Below are positions 9,670 to 22,256 of a DNA stretch of 64,000 bases, in pieces. The translations under genes and the position numbers were made by a program. The DNA is from Hawksworthiomyces lignivorus (taxonomy: Eukaryota > Ascomycota > Sordariomycetes > Ophiostomatales > Ophiostomataceae). The DNA lies in the NCBI GenBank assembly GCA_002917075.1, contig NTMA01000063.1, positions 174,918 to 238,917 of the forward strand. The letters are read 5' to 3'. Position 1 is the stretch's first letter. Each line of letters begins with the position of its first letter. The notes below the pieces were generated by a model. The model ran no database searches and was not told the DNA's origin. It saw nothing but the letters and a program-made list of their open reading frames with translations.

Positions 9670-12600
9670 ATGGAGAAGCCAACTTCTATATACGAGTCCT
9701 TCGGTAGAAAGAAACGAGATCTTGTGAAGGCTGTCATTGCTGCTCGATACGAGGATGCATTATTAACCTTCAAGAAACTCTGTTCGAAATTCATACCACT
9801 CGCTCAAGCTTTGCCTGGATTAGAGAAGCACAACCAAAGCCTCGAAGACATTTTCTTGCGCTTCACCACCTGGAGCACGGAAACAGGGGCCGAGGACCAA
9901 AGCTTGGATCACAAACTTCGTAGGTCAAAAGACCTACAAAAAACCGTTGCCGAAGCAATTCAAGAGCTTCAGGAGTCTCTCGATAGAGGTAACGCGACCC
10001 CTAAAGCAAATATGAACTTACGTCCTGGATATTGCATTCTGACCATTAACTAGTTCTTCAACTTCTGGAAGACGACCAGCTCCAACAATGGAGAAACCGC
10101 GTTGGCGAAGGTCAAGATGATAGCCCAGTGCTATCTGCGGAAGCTATACTTCTAGCAGACGAGGATATCGGTAATCGAAATGGATTGCTGCAGATAAATC
10201 GCACCAAAAATGCATTGTTTGATGAAATACCAATGTCTAGACTGTCGGATGCCATATCCGAGGGGCTCTCCTTGATTAAGGCGCGTGTGAAAGATTTGAT
10301 AAAGCTTGGCCCTAGCCTGGAACATCCTTATCCGATAGATATTGACACCTACTCTTCCAACCTCAGCAATGCAAGTGACGTCGGCGACCAGCAAGACATT
10401 GACCAGGCAAAGGAGCAATTTCCATTTGCATCTCGAATACTGCAGAATCGCATTGGTCGTGCTAACTGGAAACGTCGAATCGCACAGATGATGGTGCGGG
10501 ACCAGATTCGCGAAGTTGACAGAACTCATCGTCCTAGGACAGGAAACAAAAAGCAACATCACCGGGAGGTGGCTCAAGATGCATTCAACTTTCAAACGCC
10601 AACCCTGAAAATAGAAAGAAGATCAAGCGAGACAGCACAGAACACGTATCTGCCGCTGATGTCTATACCCGCCAGCAGTACCGCCCCCTCCGACACAGCG
10701 TCCATTTTCGATAAAGATCCTGTCCACCCTGGGCTTCTGCGCGCTGGTTCAGCCACCACATTATCAACGATGACGACATTTGATTCCAAAAAGTTCCAGG
10801 CCACGATTCAGAATGTGTCACAGCAACCACAGACAGCGAACGAGCCAATCTTTCCAAAGCTCCCTCTTCGGCTGACCGACCTGCCCAAAGGAAAGACGCA
10901 ACTATTTACGTGCAGGTTCTGCGGCTATGATCTCGAGGCCGGTGGCAAGATTCGGACAGAGGAAGACTGGCACCAGCACTTACTCAAAGACTTGGAGCCT
11001 TATCTCTGCACATTCGACAAATGCTTCAGCGCGCAAGAGACCTACTGGCACAGAGACGAGTGGTACCGCCATGAGCTAGAATCTCACCGCATCCAGATGG
11101 TATGGCCTTGCCCTGCATGTCTGGAGGAGTTCGATAGCAAGGACGAGGCAACAGATCACTTGGTCCAAACTCATGGCAGTGAATTCGAGGACGAGAGAGA
11201 AGCAGACATGCTGAAATCAACGCTGGCGCAGACGTTTTCCGGCCAGACCTTGGGTGCCCAGATATGCCCGCTGTGCGGGGCGAAGGTGGAAGCCAGTGCC
11301 TGCAAAAAGCACATCGGTCGGCATCTCGAATTCTTTGCTCTTTTGTCTGTTGCAAATGACTATACATCCGACGAAGACGATTCAGATGAGATCTTCTCGC
11401 AGAGCGATGATGCCATGTCCGAGCGCGGGAGGAAAGAGTTAGTGCTGAACACGTTTGTCAGAGAGCAGTTCAAATTTAACCTAGAACGGGGTAAACTGCC
11501 ACCGGACCTGCTTATGGACGGAAATAACCAAATCGATCTTCTTGACGACATGTCTGAATATGACGACTCCAAGGACTCGGAGTCGCTCGCCCCAGGCGAT
11601 CAGCAAGGCGAGCCGGGGAACATGTTGATAGAAAAGATGCTCTACACGGGCAGTGCAGCTGCGGACGATGCTGGCGACCGTAGTAGAGAAATGTTCGAGC
11701 AAGATCTGCGGGGCAGCCGGCTAGTAGCGCATGCTTCAGCGCGCCAACGGCCACGCCGTTATCCTGAGCTTGCGCAGTGGATGGGTGGGCCACCTTCGTC
11801 GACCTCGTCGAGCGAAAAGCTGCCTCTTCTGCGCACTTGGTCCTTTCCACGCAATTGCGACTTCATAGGCCGCGACCAGGAGCTGGCTAACCTGTACAAA
11901 ATCCTGTCGGAGCCCGGCCGTGTGTGTGTGGTCAGCGGCGAAGGTGGCATGGGCAAGACGGCACTAGCTGTAGAGTACACCTGGCGCTTCGAGCAAAGCT
12001 ACCACTACATCTTCTGGGTTCAGGCGGAGACCCCTGTTGGATCATGCGATACTTTTTGTCAGATTGCTGTGCAGCTGCGGCTCGCTCCTGATGGTACTGA
12101 CCAGGATACGCTGATCCGGCTAGGTCGCGAGTTCCTTGAGAATATAAGAGATAAGCGATGGCTTATGGTCTTGGATAATGTCGATAGGTGGGATGACATT
12201 GACATATATACGCCGACCAAGACGTCAATAACGCAAGGATCCATATTGATTACGACTCGACACGAGAGCTTCACGGCGCCTTCGCGGCCGGTCAATTACT
12301 TCCGCGTCCAGCTGCAGGATCTGAGTTTGGACGAGGGTAGAAAACTGCTTGTACACGGCTTGCCGGAAGAATTGCGACCTAAGGGGATTCGCGACCCAGA
12401 ATACAAAGTCGCTGGAGAGATCGCCGAACTCGTAGGACTTCCGCTGTTAATCGTGTACATATCCGGGTATATCAGGAAATCTGATTGCACGCTTTTGGAG
12501 TTCTGGGAGTATTGGAATGAGTGGCGCCCGAATTATGCACGGAACGGTAGTCAAAATACTGGGGGCAGTAACGACAGGTCCGACTCGAGCGGCCGAGAAG

Positions 12601-14353
12601 CTGTCTTCTATATGGCACTCTCGGATCTTGGCCGTGATGAGTTGAAGCTGCTAAAGATTATGGCTTTTCTGAACAGCGACGGGATACAACGAGAGGCTCT
12701 TGAATGGAACGATCCCTCCAAGCCTGGCCCAACATATCTGAAGAAGAGCCGGTAAGTTCAGAAAGCGTGTTAGACGCGTCGATTTGCTAATGAGAATGCT
12801 GACACGGTTTATTGCTACAGGCTTCGAGTTATCATTAGCAAGCTCAAGGGCCACGGTTTTGTCAGTGAGAAGAAGCAAGGGGACAGCGAGATCTACAATG
12901 TCCATCGTCTGATGCAATCCAAGCTGCTGCAAGACATGAATGGAAACCGAGAAGAGCGAGATGAGATATTTTACATAGCTTTCGATCTTATTCGCAATCG
13001 CCTCCCGCGGCCATCGCTCAACACGCCCGATCCAGCCAAATGGAACGCATTCAAAGAGTATCTTCCACATGTGCTCAGCCTACAGCGCGCTTACGCGGAC
13101 CCGCTATCTATCGTTACTGTCAAGCCGTTCCTGGGACTGGCAGAGCTCTTCAAGGACGGCGGCGTGCTTCTGTGGCAGCGATACATACATAACGACGCGC
13201 TCAAGCTGCTCCATTCTGCCGAGAAAGTTCTAAATGAGCTGCAAGAAGATACAGAAGATCTCCGATGCGAGATTAATATCACTATCAACCTCTTGCTCCA
13301 GTACTTTGGCATTAGACACCGCAAAGAGATCAAAGAGCGATCAGCCAAAATTCTCCAATACCGTGAGAATGCCATCAAGAAGAATCTCATGGGTACGATG
13401 TCCAAAGAAGACGAGCTCGTCTTGATCAACGCTCGCGCCGACTACGCCAACACGCTCTTGCAGTACAATGCGTTCCAAGAAGCTACGCTAATCTACCAAG
13501 AGTGCCTTGCTACGTACATTGAGAACAGCGACTCGGCGGACAAAGAGAGGTTATTCGCTGTCGCAAAGCTGTACCATCATATGGCCTACTGCAAGATGTA
13601 CCAGCAGGAATTTTCTGACGCGTTGAAGTTCGCCGAAAAGGCCGTCCAGATTATCTCCGATGTGAGCGACATGTCCATGACTCTGCGGTATCGGTTTGAC
13701 CTCGCGTGCATCTTGCTGCAGTCAGGCAACAAGGAACAGGCTCTCGAAGAGCACCAATATATTCTTAAAGCGCGGCTGGGATTTCAGGGCCGGGCTAGCT
13801 ACTTCACGCTGCAGAGCCAGTACGCCGTCGCGGCACTACTACACTACCTTGGCCGGCTCGACGAGGCCGAGTATGTTCGACATCTCCTCTTCTCCTCCCT
13901 AAACTCTCCCAAGATCCTCTGCTTTTAGTTTTTCGTCTCTGAAGTTGCTAATCATCCTATAGGAGCCTGATGAAATCTGCATTGAGCAAGGCAAATAGCC
14001 GAGGAGGCAAGAACTTCTGGCCGGACGCCGCCGTAGCGCGCGCCAAGTACCATCTGTTCATGGTGATGACAGAGAGGGATGGGGCACCGGGGTGTGGCTT
14101 CAGCGAGGAAGAGAAGCAACGGCGGCAGCAGGAGGCGCAGCAGCTAGCCATCGAGGCTAAGGACGTGCTCTCGCGGATGCTACCGTACGACCCAGAGCCC
14201 ATCACGGGAGTGCGGGAAGAGGACACGCTGGCGTTGTTCGACCACCTGCAGCCGGTGTTCGGCGGACGCTTCACAGGCACTGCGCTGCTGCCATATATAT
14301 CACAGGCGGAGCAGAATGCTGAAGCAGCGGAGAGATCGGAAGTCGCGCCGTAA
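9670..14353 (+). CDS. Fungal NLR (STAND NTPase): acuF-type C2H2 zinc fingers, NB-ARC, TPR-like repeats
   Basis: Four exons: 9670-9988, 10054-12751, 12821-13870, 13963-14353. All joins are in phase, each intron has GT...AG, and CTGAC, GCTGAC and GCTAAT branch-like sites lie near the acceptors. The product is 1485 residues. Order: helical N-domain (1-390) as in acuF-type zinc-finger proteins; Cys/His zinc-finger region (about 390-535) starting FTCRFCGYDLEAGG, with CTFDKCF, CPACLEEF and CPLCGAKV elements; acidic linker; NB-ARC with Walker A GEGGMGKT (735-742), Walker B LMVLDNVD with Asp814, a GSILITTRHE sensor motif and GLPLLIVY; then a winged-helix-like and helical-repeat region (about 950-1485) resembling TPRs. 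Fungal NLRs bind nucleotide, oligomerise on ligand detection and can trigger regulated cell death or heterokaryon incompatibility. Key nucleotide-binding residues are intact, so the ATPase should work. The ligand is unknown. Confidence 0.9.
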
Positions 14354-15134
14354 GTGTGGAGCACAGAATTTTGGGGGCCGTCGGAACGGGCCGTTTCAAT
14401 ATAATGGAGACATGAAAGGACACAAGCAATATTGTGGGGCGTCAACGGCTCTGTGATTTCTTTTTTTCGCTTTTTTTGTATAGACTTTAATGAATGGTGG
14501 CGATAATGTTTTCAAGGGTAGCTGTATTGCAGTGTTGGTATAGCAACAAATCTGTGAGAAATATCAAATGGCCTTCATCTCAAGCGGCTGCATGTCATCT
14601 AATGTCGTGATGCTATTGAGCTCATCACAGCTGGGAATGCCCGAGTCTTTTTGGGGCTGATCTAATACTAGCGTGTTCTTGTCTGGTTGGCTCTCTGCAC
14701 TCATCCTTTTCGTCTCACAGCGGATTCGTTGTGTTATGGTGACGGTGATCGGATGGCTATTCGCCAGCTTTTTCTTGTCGCTGCTTGACCGAAGAGACGA
14801 GGCGAATCAAGCTGTGCTGCGCGCCAATAAATTAGCTGTAGCTATCAGTGTGCGCGCATTTAAAGGCAACAATGCACATATTGTGGGCAACTAGTGTGAC
14901 GGGCAACTGTGCGGGGGACCCGTTGTCTGAGATGGCTGCTCAGCCTTGCTTTTGAAAGGCTACCTGCTAGGCAGACTCAATGGGCACATCCATCGATAAT
15001 CCCCCAGGACAGCCAATTTCCATTCTTGCTATCACTTCATCATCGTTCAATCTGACAATCGTGTTGCCTCTTGGCTGATCTATACGCGATATTAGAAAAT
15101 AAAGAAATAACAAGTCTACGAAGAGAGACACAAG
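14354..15134. other. Spacer between the NLR and BTB genes
   Basis: 3' flank of the NLR and promoter of the BTB gene. The last 60 bases (atattagaaaataaagaaataac) form an A-rich leader. No additional gene seen. Confidence 0.45.
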
Positions 15135-16560
15135 ATGAGAGAAGCTGACGCGGCTGCGACCCGCGAGATCATTGACCCAGATGGCGACGTCATTCTCCAG
15201 CTCTACGAGACGTCTAGCTCTTCACTGGACCAGTCATCTGCAAAGGTGGCCGAGAGTAGTTCTGGGACAGCCGAGGCCAGCTCGTCCGGAAATGTGCCGA
15301 TGGATGTCGACGACGCGGAGAAGGCAGTTGTTCAGCTCGTCGTCTCGTCCAAGACGCTGTGCCTCATTTCGCCATTTTTCAAAGCCATGCTCACAGGGTC
15401 CTTTCGCGAATCCGTAGAGTTTCGCAATTCTCTCGAGCAGCAGAAGAACAGATCTTTCCGGACCAGATCTCCGGCCAGCAGCGCAAGCAGCAACAGTCTC
15501 AGCGTCAAAGCAGAGGTAGACGACACAGAGAAATACTACGTGATTGACCTGCCCGAAGACGATCCCAACGCTATGGCGCTGCTGATGCGCATCGTGCACT
15601 TCCGCCTCGGTGACATCTACGCCAAGGAGGGCGACGGCAGGCACAGCGGGCTACCGAAGCCAGCGCTACTCGAGATGCTGGCGTTCGTGTGCGACAAATA
15701 CCAGTGCGGAAGCACACTGCAGGGGATTGGTGACTTTATGGTGCGCGAGAACATGGACAAGCTGATAAAGAGCTGCCCCAGCCCTCTCTCTGAGCAAAAG
15801 GGGGCGGAGGAAACCCGAGCCAAGTTCTTTGGCGACTGGAGCCGCCTCATCGTGTTTGCGTACGTAGCCGATCTGCCACGCACCTTTATGGACCTCTGCT
15901 GGCACATGGTCATCCACCATAAGGGGCCGCTCTCGTCCAAGCCGCTGGCAAACGCGCACAAGGCCCGAAAGGAAGACATTGTCGCATCTCAGCCGGCGGC
16001 TATCCTGGCGGATCATGGCCTCCTCCCCGGAGATTTGACGGGTAAGAAAAGTCCAAAGACGAAATGCCTTTTAGTGCATTTTTTTTCTCGTAAGAAATTC
16101 AAGACTGACTCGTGTTACAGCCATATTGGAAGCGCGCCGGTTAGCCAGCTGCAACCGCTTTCACGAAGCGGTGACCTCGCCATTTCGGCTGGGCTGGATT
16201 ACATTGGGCGAAGCCAATGGCTGCTGTGCTGCGAGCAAGGTATTGGGCGCGTACATGAAAGCAATCACGCGCGCAAATCTGCTGTCTTACGACCTCTCCT
16301 ACTCAACGTACAGTGTCAAAATGCTCTTGGATGGGGCATCTCTGATACCATCATTATCGCTGGCCGATTACCGGAATTGCGAGCCTTACCGTCGTGATAA
16401 ATGCCGCTGCCAATCTGACCTTACTATCAACATTGGCAATACGTTTCGCTATCAAGCATTGGCTTCTGAAGGCGCCCGTGACCAGTCGACGTGTCTTGAC
16501 TGTTTTCGGTCAGAAGGCCAGTCCCATAAAGAGTCGAAGTGCCGAGTCACTCACGCGTAA
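15135..16560 (+). CDS. BTB/POZ-like domain protein, two exons
   Basis: Exons 15135-16041 and 16121-16560 encode 448 residues. The 79-base intron runs from GTAAGA to a TTACAG acceptor, with ACTGAC upstream, and the join is in phase (Gly codon split to Ala). The start MREADAAATREIIDPDGDVIL is the usual opening of fungal BTB proteins, in which the pathway from DPDGDVIL to LVVSSKTLCLISPFFKAML forms the core of the POZ fold. The domain is interrupted by a Ser/Gln/Arg-rich insert (about 97-130) before YYVIDLPEDDPNAMALLMRIVH. A helical region (about 175-310) follows. The C-terminus is Cys-rich (CEPYRRDKCRCQ). Fungal BTB proteins of this class are numerous, and few have known roles; some are adaptors for protein interaction. 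Neighbourhood with an NLR is suggestive only. A further small intron near the 3' end cannot be excluded. Confidence 0.75.
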
Positions 16561-16818
16561 CGGACAAAAAAAAAAAAAACGACGACAGATCGGAGAGTTT
16601 GAAAACGGTGGAGTGGAGTCGATGCGCTGCAAGGCTTTTTTGTTTAGCTGCGAGGTACGGAGTACCTACCCCACTCCTGGCTGCCATAGCCTAGCCTGTC
16701 ACTTGACTTTCTCGGAAGGAAAGCTAATGTACGCCGTAAGATGAAGGATGAAAAATGCGAATTCTTTATCCTGACATCACGACGTCGGTAGATGTCGGAG
16801 CAGCTGTTATGGCAATCT

Positions 16819-16890
16819 AGCCAGCACAGCCAACATAGCCAGCGTGGCCGGTATTGCCAGCGTGGCCAGCGTGGTCATCGTGGCCAGTGC
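16819..16890. repeat. Minisatellite, 9-bp unit (consensus ggccagcgt), 8 copies
   Basis: Read in steps of nine the sequence gives agccagcac, agccaacat, agccagcgt, ggccggtat, tgccagcgt, ggccagcgt, ggtcatcgt and ggccagtgc. The period is exact although the units are imperfect. It lies in intergenic sequence 260 bases after the BTB gene. Confidence 0.85.
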
Positions 16891-16912
16891 AGCTGGGCAA
16901 CGTTTGCCGTTG

Positions 16913-16948
16913 TTATGGTGGTTAGGGTGATTAGGGTGGTTAGAGGGG
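16913..16948. repeat. Second 9-bp minisatellite (consensus ttagggtgg), 4 copies
   Basis: ttatggtgg, ttagggtga, ttagggtgg, ttagagggg. The unit contains the fungal telomere hexamer TTAGGG, but the period is nine, not six, so it is not a telomere tract. Confidence 0.8.
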
Positions 16949-19285
16949 AAGCTGTTGTTTGCATTGTTTCTATTGTTTTGTTTCCAACCACCATCGCTTA
17001 GACAATGCATTGTGGCAATGCTGCGCTCGGCGACCCGGAAAGAGATACCGGACGTAACGTAGCTTGCTTAGATATGGTCAAGCAAGATTTGAGCATGTCG
17101 GGGGAGCAGAGATGCAGCGTCCGCCTGCATAATCGAGAAGTGAAGCTGAAGCGTCCACGTGCAGGCCGGAGAGGCTCCAAGCAAGCTTGATGCTAGTGTA
17201 GATAGGCTGAAACAGAATCTGAGATAATGAAGATTAGCAACATATTTTGGTTTTTGTGACAGACGACGAATAAGGAGGTGAGGAGGACTGGCAAGGGCCA
17301 GCAATAAGGGGTTGAGATGCAGCTCGTGACCAAAACAGACGTCCTAAAGCCCCCACGGCCCTGATAAGCAAGAAAGAGATGAGCTACGGCCTGGCAGGCT
17401 GGCTGAGCTTGTCGACCCAATAATACGTGTAGTGAATAGCTCGGTGGCAAAAATAAAAAAGAAGCGGCTCTCAGCGAGGCAAAACAAGGCAACAATATGG
17501 CAGGACGAAGTGGGCGCTCGGAGGGGGTGCCTGAATGTCCTCCGAATGCGGAGAGGATAAGGGGAAACAGAGGGAATGACGCAACGCATGCGAATCTGCG
17601 TTTGGGCGCAATGGCATGGGAATATTGATTGGTATTGATGATAAGATATCGGTGAATTTTGATTGACTTCGTCGTGGGCTCTGCATCGACTTTATTTTTG
17701 TTCCTCATCAGGTTGTTTCGCGTAGAAACGGTAAAAGAAGAGTCACGCAGAAAAGGAGACTGCCCGTTTTTGACAAAAAGGGAAACGAATCCGATGTGCT
17801 GAAACGCGCCTGCTATGTACATACGTGTAGGAAGGAGTGAAGCACCTATCTGAAATACAGGGAAAGTCCAACCGCTACTCCGTACGGAGCTGACGAAAAG
17901 GTTCCGATGGAACGTGCCTAATCTACCTCGTCTAACAGGGAAGGAACGGATGGACAGATGGATGGATGGGTGGATGGGATGAAATGTGGAGTAATAATAA
18001 TTGTACTAATAGTACATTACAGTACGCAGTATGGCATCATGCCGCCTGCTTATGCTTATGCTTACAATATGTGCGTGCTGCCCGAGGAAGTAGGTACGTG
18101 TGCTCAGTAATACGTTTGTTTAACAGTGGCAGCTGCAAAATGAGACAGAACCAGGGATGCGGGGACCCTGAAAAAAAAATAAGGCCTAAAGAGAGACCCT
18201 TAAAAAATTTGAAACCAGCGCTGAAAGCACCACAAAAAGGCAGCCAAACCGGCCAGCTGGGATAGTGGATGCCACTAACTGGCTCACGTTCCGTTGTAAG
18301 GCTACCCGAGCCGCTCCTCCCTGACGTCACACGCTGCTCATATTGCGCAGCTCATTTGCAATCAGCCGCATTTCTGCACCTCTAAGCCTACGGAGAGACA
18401 CAGAGACACATGTGCGGTGTCGACCACCGAGACACCGAGTTACGGTCACTCAACCTTTGTAGCAACCGTCATTGGTACCAAAATTACGCCGCAGTTTACG
18501 TCCTATTTCTCCACGCCGGGGAGGACCCAGTTGATTCCAATACGAAGCTAATACGAAGCTGTGGCCGTTGTCGTTTCCGTAAACAGCATCGCAACGTTTT
18601 AGGAAACGTATACCAAGGCCTAGCCCTACGTCATCCAGGTGAGTATTGAGAAACGAGCACCGTTTTTTTTTTTGGCGTGCAATACTGCCCAATCTCTCCC
18701 ACATGACGAGAGTTTTCAGAGCTACGCCAGGATTAAGCCGCAACCGACCCCTCATCGCCGGAGGCTTGCGATAGAGGAAAGACAGAGAAGAGGGGGGAAA
18801 CGTGGTTTGGGGGGGGGAAATGTCCATATCGCAAACTTGTTTTTCTTCCTTCTTTCTTGGACAGTATCAAATTCATTGGCCCCGGTCTCCCTGACCGAAC
18901 GGTATCGTCCGACCATAATTGTAAAAATCATTCGATTCTGCGATCTTGGACGCCTTTTTTTTTGCTTTGTTTCTTCTCCAGCCACTTTCACACCCCCCTC
19001 CTACTCTTCAAATCCTATTGTTACCTGCGTCATCCCTTGTGTTTACAATGGTTCCTCGGCTAGCTCGACACCTTGTGGAAGGGCACACGAAAATCGGCTT
19101 CTCTCCTCTAGAATGCCCAAAGTTGCAAATTCCATACTGTGCTTTCAGTTTCTGGTACCCTTTCTCCGGTGTCGCTGAATGACCGTTTTCTTTCGGTGAT
19201 CTTTTACTCTCTGCAAGCTGCAGCAAGAACGGAGGAAACAACCGTCCAAAGAGCTTAGATATCCAGAGCTTCGGGTTCGATGCTG

Positions 19286-19295
19286 TATATAAATA
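19286..19295 (+). promoter_or_regulatory. TATA box (TATATAAATA) of an unassigned plus-strand transcript
   Basis: A canonical TATATAAATA is followed after ~20 bases by a CT-rich stretch typical of fungal transcription starts. Two short frames follow: ATG 19339 to TGA 19431 (30 codons) and ATG 19428 to TGA 19493 (21 codons), overlapping as ATGA. No convincing main ORF follows, so the transcript's nature is open. Confidence 0.4.
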
Positions 19296-19925
19296 ACCCA
19301 TTCCTTCCACCTTCCTTACCTTCTTTTTGGAAAGTTTTATGGTCTCTCTTGTTCAGATCTTCCGCAAAAGCAAGCGGCAAAAGAAAAACCGAGAAGTGCG
19401 TTCTAGTAGAGCTTTTATTAACCCCATATGAAACTTTGGCTCTGCCATCTTGCTTCCACTCATATCTCGCCCCTCCCTTTTTTTTTTGTCTGACCAGAAA
19501 GACACTCCTAGTAAGGAGTCTCGGGTTTCTCTTCTCGCTCCTTATCTTCAGTTCTGCTTCGGCTTGCACACAAACACACCAACCCTCATCCGCGCGCCCA
19601 TCCACCACCTTGCTACCCTGCATTGCCTTCACAGTCACCAAGAGCCAAAACGCCAATCTCGCACCAACGCAAAGCACACTATCACCGTCGCACATCTACC
19701 CTCCACAGTCCGCTGAAGCAGCACCCACCACCACCCCGCATTGCTCCATTACTCCGCGGAATGGAGGCGACATCTACGCAAGCTGCGTGTGGCACAATTT
19801 TACAGTAGGAATTGCTCCCCAAACCATCCCTCTCAATTTCCAATTTTCTTTGCCGCACTGGACTGGCTTGGGCACTACTGCGATAAGCTTCCTACAAGCC
19901 CAATCGGATATTTATATCTTTTGGA

Positions 19926-19970
19926 ACACACACACAAACACACACACACACACACACGCACGCAAAAACA
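19926..19970. repeat. (CA)n microsatellite
   Basis: Imperfect run of CA dinucleotides interrupted by AA and CG, ending in acgcacgcaaaaacacacacagg. Simple sequence in non-coding DNA. Confidence 0.85.
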
Positions 19971-22256
19971 CACACAGGCAACTTCATACACCACACCCAT
20001 TCGGCGTTCTTCCCCTCCATTTTCTTGCGTTTAGCATCGGAGCGATTTTCCCTTTCCTCTTTTCCTTTCGCGATTTTGTGAATTTGGTTCGCGGCGTTTT
20101 CCTAGTCTGCTTACACGTCTTTTGCGCCTTTCCAAAAAGGGTTGCACATTCAGTAGCTCCAGAACAACAGGCCCAGCAGCCAGCACATCCAGGCGCAGGG
20201 CTGCAGGCACGGCCACCGGCGCAACTGCAACGCAACGAGCCACACCCCCAAGACTCTCGTCCGCCCTTTTTCCCCAGCGTCCTCCAGGACCACGGGTACG
20301 CTCTGCGTCACTTTGTCGACGTAGACGCTGCACCATTTGGGTTTGCTTCCGGCCGCACACCTGAGCAGGCGGCAGCGCAGATGTGCACCACCATCTATGC
20401 CTGCCTTAGCCTCGGTCGGTAATTATGATTCGGCGTGATATTTTACTGTTCCATCCTACACGTCCGCTATCCCCTCCTCTTCCTCTTATTCATTTGTACA
20501 ATATGTTCAAAGAATACATCACATTTCATACCACCCCATCTGAAACAGACCAAAAATCGACGTGAAGTCCCGTACATGTACAGTAACAGTTGCCGGTGTG
20601 ACACTCCGCGCATGAGATAATCCCGAGTAGTATCGGCCGTAATGAATGCCCGTAAAGCAAATTTATAGTGAGCAAGTGGCCTACAGCGGGACCTTCTCCT
20701 CCCCTGAGGAGCGCTCCTCATTAGGCATAAATAATTGCCTCGAAGCGCGCTGGAGGCCACGCCACAGCGGGCGACGCTCTAGTCGTAGAACACGCTAGTT
20801 AGCGTTTAGGCCTGTGGCGTGCCGCCTAGGGAAGATTGCGAAAAAAAAAAAAAAAGCTCCGAGTCCACTAAATTGCGCAGAGAAGGCCTAAAATAATTCC
20901 GATCTTTGTCTCTGTCGACAGATGTCGTTTCTCTCTCGTCTTTCGCACATTCTCATCACCAGCTTGCTAGTTTTACTAAAGTTTATTGTAAAATGCAGCT
21001 TCGAGAACCGCACATATACTTTCTTTTGGACAGGGTATGCCTGTATAGAGCGAGAGCAGGCCAAGCCCAGCAGGACTCCGGATAAGTCGGCACGCTGATG
21101 CGGATTGTTCTTCGAGGCTCAGAGTGGGGATTGGATGGGGGGGAGGTCGTTGGCGGGGACGATCGTATAACCGCGAACCGGTGAACCTTATCAGAGAGAC
21201 AAGGGGACCGCAGACGCGGGAGCGGGATGCAGCAAGGTGGGTATTGCGCACCAACCCAACGCGCGCCAGACCCTACCAATTCGCGATTAATCAACTATTG
21301 CTACAGCAATGGAGCTTGTGATGAGCTAGAACAACACTTTAAGACTTTAAAAAAAAAGAAAGGGCAGGCAGATCGCGAAGAAAAGACGGTGAAGACACGA
21401 GCAGAGGAGAGAAAAAAAAACTGGGGACAGGGAGCAAGAGGGGGGAGTAGAAGAGTGGGACTCTCATAAGCCCACCCCCTTGCGCCACATCATGCCAGTG
21501 CTGACGCGAAGCAGAGACGGCGTCAAGCAATCTAGATACTGGTCCTTTTTTTTATTCTTTGGTACTCTGGTCTCGCCAAGTGCCTGGGTGTCACCGATCT
21601 CACACCGATCTCACCTGTAATTCGCTGCCCTATATCGCCAGCGCTGCAAATATCTCGCGTGAGCCATCTCGGTCACCACAAAGCGATTATGCCTGCAGAG
21701 GCATATCGCGATGTCTATACGTATGCTCTTCTGCGTTTATTCTCCGTTTGAAACGGTCAGCCGCTTTCTGACGGCAAAAAGTCGGCGATGCGCTACCTTT
21801 GTAACACAGCAGAAGCGTGAGATTTTAACGAAGCCCAGCCGACAAGGTCTTGCAGCGCGCCTTTGGCTGTGCCTAAAGCAAATTGTTCCGCAAATAGACC
21901 GACGGACCTGGGCTCCTATTTTCGTTTGCGTAGACGCAAAGACTAGTTTGCGGCATCTAATTAACGGTTTCCTGGACGTCAATCTAGAAGAACTACTTGA
22001 GAATGTACGGTATTGTAATAGCTGATTTCAATTCTACGATTTTCTTTCTTTTCATGTACGCTTTCCAGAGGCCATGCATATTCGTAACGTTTCGGGTTCC
22101 ACTGTATTTTTTTCCTCTTCTTCTTTTTTTGTTTTCATACCTCTGTCTATTTTGGTCGTAGGCCGGCACCGCCAACCCCCGGTGGGCGTGCCGCTGTTTT
22201 GCAGGTTTCCATCTGTGGTGATACTCCTTGTCCGCGCTCCGCTCTATCCCTCTCTC

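Larger units (their letters stand above)
16561..22256. other. 5.7-kb gene-poor region
   Basis: No gene is firmly supported. It holds two 9-bp minisatellites (16819-16890 and 16913-16948), a GGAT-rich microsatellite (about 17948-17985), the directly repeated 11-mer aatacgaagct (about 18538-18560), a (CA)n tract (19926-19970) and a well-formed TATA element (19286-19295). An open frame to 20422 has a compositionally coding-like end (20150-20422) but no start or domain. The frame at 17193-17822 (minus) and others are Phe/Ser/Leu-rich chance frames. Confidence 0.4.

Noticed and set aside
16913..16948. TTAGGG units suggesting an internal telomere tract
   Set aside because: The period is nine (ttagggtgg), not six, and the units are imperfect.
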